DNA of 50,325 nt. It comes from Branchiostoma floridae. Lineage: Eukaryota > Chordata > Leptocardii > Amphioxiformes > Branchiostomatidae. Made by a program: the position numbers and the translations under genes. Location of the stretch: positions 28,827,913 through 28,878,237 of the forward strand of contig NC_049980.1 of assembly GCF_000003815.2 (NCBI RefSeq), read 5' to 3'. Below, in pieces: positions 46,201 to 50,325 of the stretch (position 1 is its first letter; every line of letters starts with the position of its first letter). The notes under the pieces were generated by a model. The model worked only from the letters and a program-made list of their open reading frames with translations. It was not told the DNA's origin and made no database searches.

Positions 46201-49200
46201 TTCCATACCCCTTTGTTGTACGTTATACCTATCTTTTTTCCGTTGTCTTTTGGCTGAAAGTTTCCAGTAGTTAAAATCCTCTTTTAGAATATAACGTTAG
46301 CACCAGAAATGAACTTTCGGGCTGTTTTTGCTTAGACATTTCTTGTTACCGCGCTATGCGACCATGCGTGAAGAATGTCACGAAAAAAACACAGGATTAC
46401 GGAGTCGCTCTAGTACTGCCATTTACGACTTTTAATGACAAACATGTAACTTTGCATTACTACAATTCAAGTCGCAATATGGTCTGCTGAATTATGTGAT
46501 GAAGTAAAGTAAACCATATCCTCGAGTTTTTCTGGTCTTTTCAGAACCGTCAGATCGTTTGCGATAGAACTAGATCTTTCCATTTCAATTTCAAGGTATA
46601 TTTCAAGGTCTAAAATATACGATGAGCGACTTTTATGTGCACACCTACGGAAGTAGAAACATATAAACTTAAGGTAATATCTTCTTAATATTACGGGTAC
46701 GTCTGAAGTCTTGTTGGTGTATGGTTCTGATGCGTCAAACATGTTTCTAATGTTCATTCAATGAGTCTCTTACAATTGGGTCACGATGAAAACGCCAAAA
46801 GCTGCAGAAAGTCAAAGCCATACTGTTTAAAACCTTCCATTTGCGTTTTCTTTCTAATAGATGAATTTTGTTTGCATTTTCTCCCCGAAATGATGTTGTA
46901 GCTTGAGCAGTTTGTGATTCCTCACAACTCGCAGGCATTGTATGTAGATCCGCACCGCCTCGAATACAGATCGCTACACAAAATACACCTCCTTGATAGC
47001 GTCCTTTTTGGTGTCGTGATTTTTGGGGGGAGGTTGGCGGTATCATGAGAACCTGAGAATCTTGTCACGACTTGTATACAATGGATAAGACCAATGAGTA
47101 CACGTAGATGTCTAGAACTCTTAGAAAAGAACGGGGGGGAAATTTGACAAATAACGTTAATGCTCGCAGCGCGCTCATCACTTGAACCGACGTCCGGCTC
47201 AGTGACATTTCCATTCGTTAAGACAACCTTTCCTTGCTTCTAATTTGTACTCAGCCTTATTGTATAAAACGAATCATTACTCGATTGAATACTGGATCCC
47301 TGAGGCCTCTGTCTAGAAGGTGTACAAGTTGGGTGGTGAGCGCGCGGCCATGTGAACAAGACTTTTCCATTTGTGACGGCGGAGTGTTCATCAGGAGAGA
47401 ACCCCCTGGTAAATGATATCCCAATACTACAAGGACCCTGACAGTAAAACGGCGATGAAGCCGCGGCTAATCATTGTTCTTTGACACCTCGTGTCCAAAC
47501 CCTTTCACCGACACGATTTTACCATCTAATAGGATAATCCTCCAGGGCTTTGCAGTCATTCTGGGCGGTAGGACAAAGGGATGTGCGCCCAGAGGTAACA
47601 CAAATATAATTTCGAGCAGATTTTATAATGTTTACGCTTCGGTTGACCCACTCACACTATTTGTAGATAATGTTTAACATCTCCCACTAACAATTATTAT
47701 AACACATCTTCAAACGACACGCTTTACTTCCACCCATTGCACATGTACAATAGACGCCATTGGTAAACTTTTGTCATCATGTTTTTATGTGACCTTTAAG
47801 CTTGGTTATTGCTTTTCTCCAGGGAAATGTGACTATTACACTCCAACACAAAAAGTCACGAAGGTGATTTGAAATCACAACAATTATGAGTAGTCGGGAC
47901 GGGAAGGCACCAAATTTGCTGGTATTCTGGCGGTTGGATGTTGGTAATGTTTAGCGGACGGGATTGCGCTCTGTCCGCGCTTAATACCGGCGGACTAGAC
48001 CCCGCGAAACCCTGGTGTCGTTTGTCTCTGTCCCGCCTGTGACATTTAACATCGTGGTAAGCTGAGGACACCGACGTACAATTTGGGGAAAGCCAATTTT
48101 TCTCCTCCTCCGTGTGTCAGTACCGAAACAAATACTAGTATTGCACGTCAATGACAGTGATAGCCAGTAGGACATTGTGTCTAAGAAAGCCATGACCTTG
48201 GCATCATCATAGTGCTTCACAGATGTGCGAAAACATACGAATGTTTAGATTTTTATGCTTCTGTCAAGATGTAAGAGCTCACCATGATGGATCATAATTA
48301 GGGTTTGAAGCGATCAAAACATTGGCCAATTAGCCCGGCTTTACCTAAAAAAACACAAACATGTCAAAATATTGCATTTAAACATACACATTCACTTAAA
48401 GCTGTACTTTAAAGCAGAATGTAGCCATGACTGAATGACTATTAAACTCACCGTTACTGTTCATGACTAGTACTTTGAAACAAGCCGACGGTGGGATGGT
48501 GAGATGTGTAGAAGGTTTCAAGCAGGATCTGAAGTATCGCCTGACGCTGACTCTCCGCAGCTGGGAACTGGTGTGGCAAAGAAACGCCTGATCGCGCTCA
48601 GGACTGACTTAGTGGACCAGACTTTCCCCGTCAAGCCAAAGACGTAACAACTCAATATGCTCGGTGTTCCGCACGACGGAGGGCCATCTCTGATTTGGGT
48701 ACACCTGCTCTGGCCGCCCGCTCATTGGTCCAGCGATCACGGGCCGGATGGATCAAGCAACAACTTCTGTGATTGGTCGAGTCCTTGGTTATGCCGCATA
48801 TATGTATGACGCTCATGCTACTTAAGGTTATGTCGACAATCGTGAGGTAGTGGAGGTCTGCTGGCATTTGTTTGAAATTTGCCTCTTAGTTCTAACTACT
48901 TGGCCTAGGTACTTCTAGTACTATAAGTATGTCCAATCCGTACCCGCACCATTCATGCCCAAAATATAAGGACCAGTCATAAGCCTTTCATCCTAACTAT
49001 ATAAGCTGTAGACCACCAAAAGTAAGGGGCCTTTGTGAGCCACAGGTTAATTTCGCATTGTTTGTCAACGCTTGAAATGCGAGAACATGATGCGAATATG
49101 TTGAAAATAAGTTACACTTGTAGATGGACATTTCAATTCAAAGTTCTCCAATAGATACCTTTACGAACAAAACGATAAAAACAAAAATGCATCATCGATT

Positions 49201-49290
49201 TATCGCCCATATATCTTTAAGCAGATTAGTCACCTGTGGGTGTAATGCAAAATATGTACTTTTGATGATTAATAAATGTCAGTGATAAAA
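43270..49290. other. Gene-poor intergenic region
   Basis: No coding exon with a recognisable family was found on either strand. The frames at 44885-45271 and 44828-45160 overlap each other on opposite strands in a GC-rich block and lack any domain. No tRNA was recognised. Distal regulatory elements or unseen small exons cannot be excluded. Confidence 0.4.
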
Positions 49291-49299
49291 AAAAATACA

Positions 49300-49390
49300 T
49301 TCCTTTCTTCCGTCATCCCTTCCTTCTTTCCACCCTACCTTCATCCCCCCAGCGTTCGTTCGTTCTTTCTTTCTTTCTTTCTTTCATACG
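49300..49390. repeat. CTTT-rich simple repeat
   Basis: CCTTCCTTC and (TTTC)n runs, ending CTTTCTTTCTTTC. Confidence 0.9.
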
Positions 49391-49429
49391 TTCATACATA
49401 TAAAAGATTGCTTTGTCATAAGAAAAAAT

Positions 49430-49660
49430 GCCGAAACTCATAATTAGCCCCACTCGATTGTAGTACAATGTTTTACGCTAGCTCTCATTGTTTTAGAAAT
49501 AAGGATGTCAAATTTCATTCTATATTCACAATCTGCATTATGTACTATGTTTTATACTTGCTTTAGTAATTAGGGTGATAAGTTTGTTTCTTCTTTTTTC
49601 TGCCATACATTGTACCGTGTACGATCGTTGCAATAAAGTTCTACATAAAGTTCTACATTC
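49430..49660 (+). mobile_element. LINE 3'-end remnant
   Basis: It ends CCATACATTGTACCGTGTAC then GCAATAAAGTTCTACAT, as in 6340-6478, and the terminal AAAGTTCTACAT is duplicated. Only 3' UTR remains. Confidence 0.55.
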
Positions 49661-49744
49661 ATTCAAGTTTTATTGCGCATAGACATTTCCCCTCACAGTC
49701 ACGGGACCGTCCCGTCAGTTCCACCTGCGCATGCTCACATCGTT

Positions 49745-49763
49745 GAACCAATATGGCGGACAG
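49745..49763 (+). promoter_or_regulatory. CCAAT/YY1-like promoter motif
   Basis: GAACCAATATGGCGGACAG holds a CCAAT box and an ATGGCGG YY1-type site about 20 bases upstream of an ATG. YY1 sites are common right at transcription starts of housekeeping genes in animals. The functional call is inference. Confidence 0.35.
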
Positions 49764-49776
49764 GTAGACAGAAATC

Positions 49777-49822
49777 ATGGATGTGGACGTTGTACGGATG
49801 ATTATGTCAGATTACAAGCGAG
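49777..49822 (+). CDS. Possible first coding exon of an unidentified gene
   Basis: ATG in the context AATCATGGATG opens MDVDVVRMIMSDYKR and runs into the donor GAG|GTAAAC after one base of the next codon. The promoter-like CCAAT/YY1 motif directly upstream supports a gene start. The nearby acceptors at about 50044-50065 lead to early stops, so the next exon probably lies beyond this window. The family is not recognised. Confidence 0.33.
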
Positions 49823-50325
49823 GTAAACACTCCATTCTACACATATAAATCATCACTGTGCATAGGCGACGTAGGGCTTGGTAGGGGTTGCTTTGTTCCT
49901 CTTAAACGTAGACAAATCCGCATTTCCCTCCTTACGCCCCTCCCCCTCCGTTTCACTGTTTTCACTGTTTTGTTACTTTGTTCCAAAGATTTGGGCATTG
50001 AGTTGGTTGGTTTCTTTTTTTCTTACATTTTCTGTTTCATTTTAGACCCTGATTTCTGAGCGAGGATTTCGCTGTGAAGAGACCCGATATGCACTACCCT
50101 CAATACGAAACTGAGCTCAGAGGTAGAGAATATGAGGTGTATAAATTATAGTTGCGAGTGTTGGCCCCTCCCCTTTTGTGAACTAGTACTAGTAACCATT
50201 ATGTTTTACTGTGCATTATTCATATATCTTTTTCCAAAGTTAAAGTAAGCCCTTGACTTAATTTACTTTTCAATTGGTTCAACTTCAACTAGTCATATGA
50301 TTATTTAGCCTCCATAGCAGGCTTT
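49823..50325. other. Sequence after the possible first exon
   Basis: T-rich and AT-rich sequence with a polypyrimidine run before CATTTTAG at 50037-50044. No convincing exon was found before the window end. Confidence 0.35.

Overview
The window is eukaryotic, from an invertebrate animal. It has intron-rich genes with GT-AG splice sites, long introns full of 5'-truncated LINEs, tRNA-derived SINEs, a mariner, hairpin MITEs and satellites, plus one 100-N scaffold gap. The NR2E3-type nuclear receptor, the protein sequences and the repeat style fit a cephalochordate (amphioxus, Branchiostoma) best. That is inference, because no search could be run.

Five multi-exon genes were assembled by hand; in each, the splice phases agree from start to stop. 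(1) Minus strand, 3423-7844: a canonical thioredoxin of 106 aa with active site WCAPC. (2) Plus strand, 11591-14360: a divergently oriented duplicate of 112 aa with the same exon phases and matching core exon lengths, whose active site has decayed to WSGLC. Between the two are remnants of two tail-to-tail LINE copies. (3) Plus strand, 15513-19072: a LigB-type (class III extradiol) dioxygenase-like protein of 321 aa with an N-terminal signal sequence. (4) Plus strand, 20349-25601: a purple acid phosphatase of 580 aa with all seven metal ligands. (5) Minus strand, 27004-39458: an NR2E3/PNR-type nuclear receptor of 470 aa, complete from N-terminus to AF-2. A possible first coding exon of a sixth gene lies at 49777-49822.

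Layout: 1-640 is a G-rich 20-bp minisatellite; 1515-1790 is TG-rich; 1834-1933 is the gap; 3423-14360 is the thioredoxin pair; 15513-25601 holds the two metalloenzyme genes in tandem; 27004-39458 is the nuclear receptor. Its third intron contains a 2.81-kb foldback element (31707-34516) bounded by a 6-bp target-site duplication. Its first intron contains an internally deleted mariner nested in a LINE tail. The stretch 39459-49776 is a gene-poor upstream region with some GC-rich, homeobox-motif-bearing blocks that could be regulatory.

The standout observations are the giant palindromic foldback element, the divergent thioredoxin pair in which one copy has lost the redox CXXC while keeping an intact reading frame, and the secreted LigB-like enzyme. 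The genes do not form an evident pathway.
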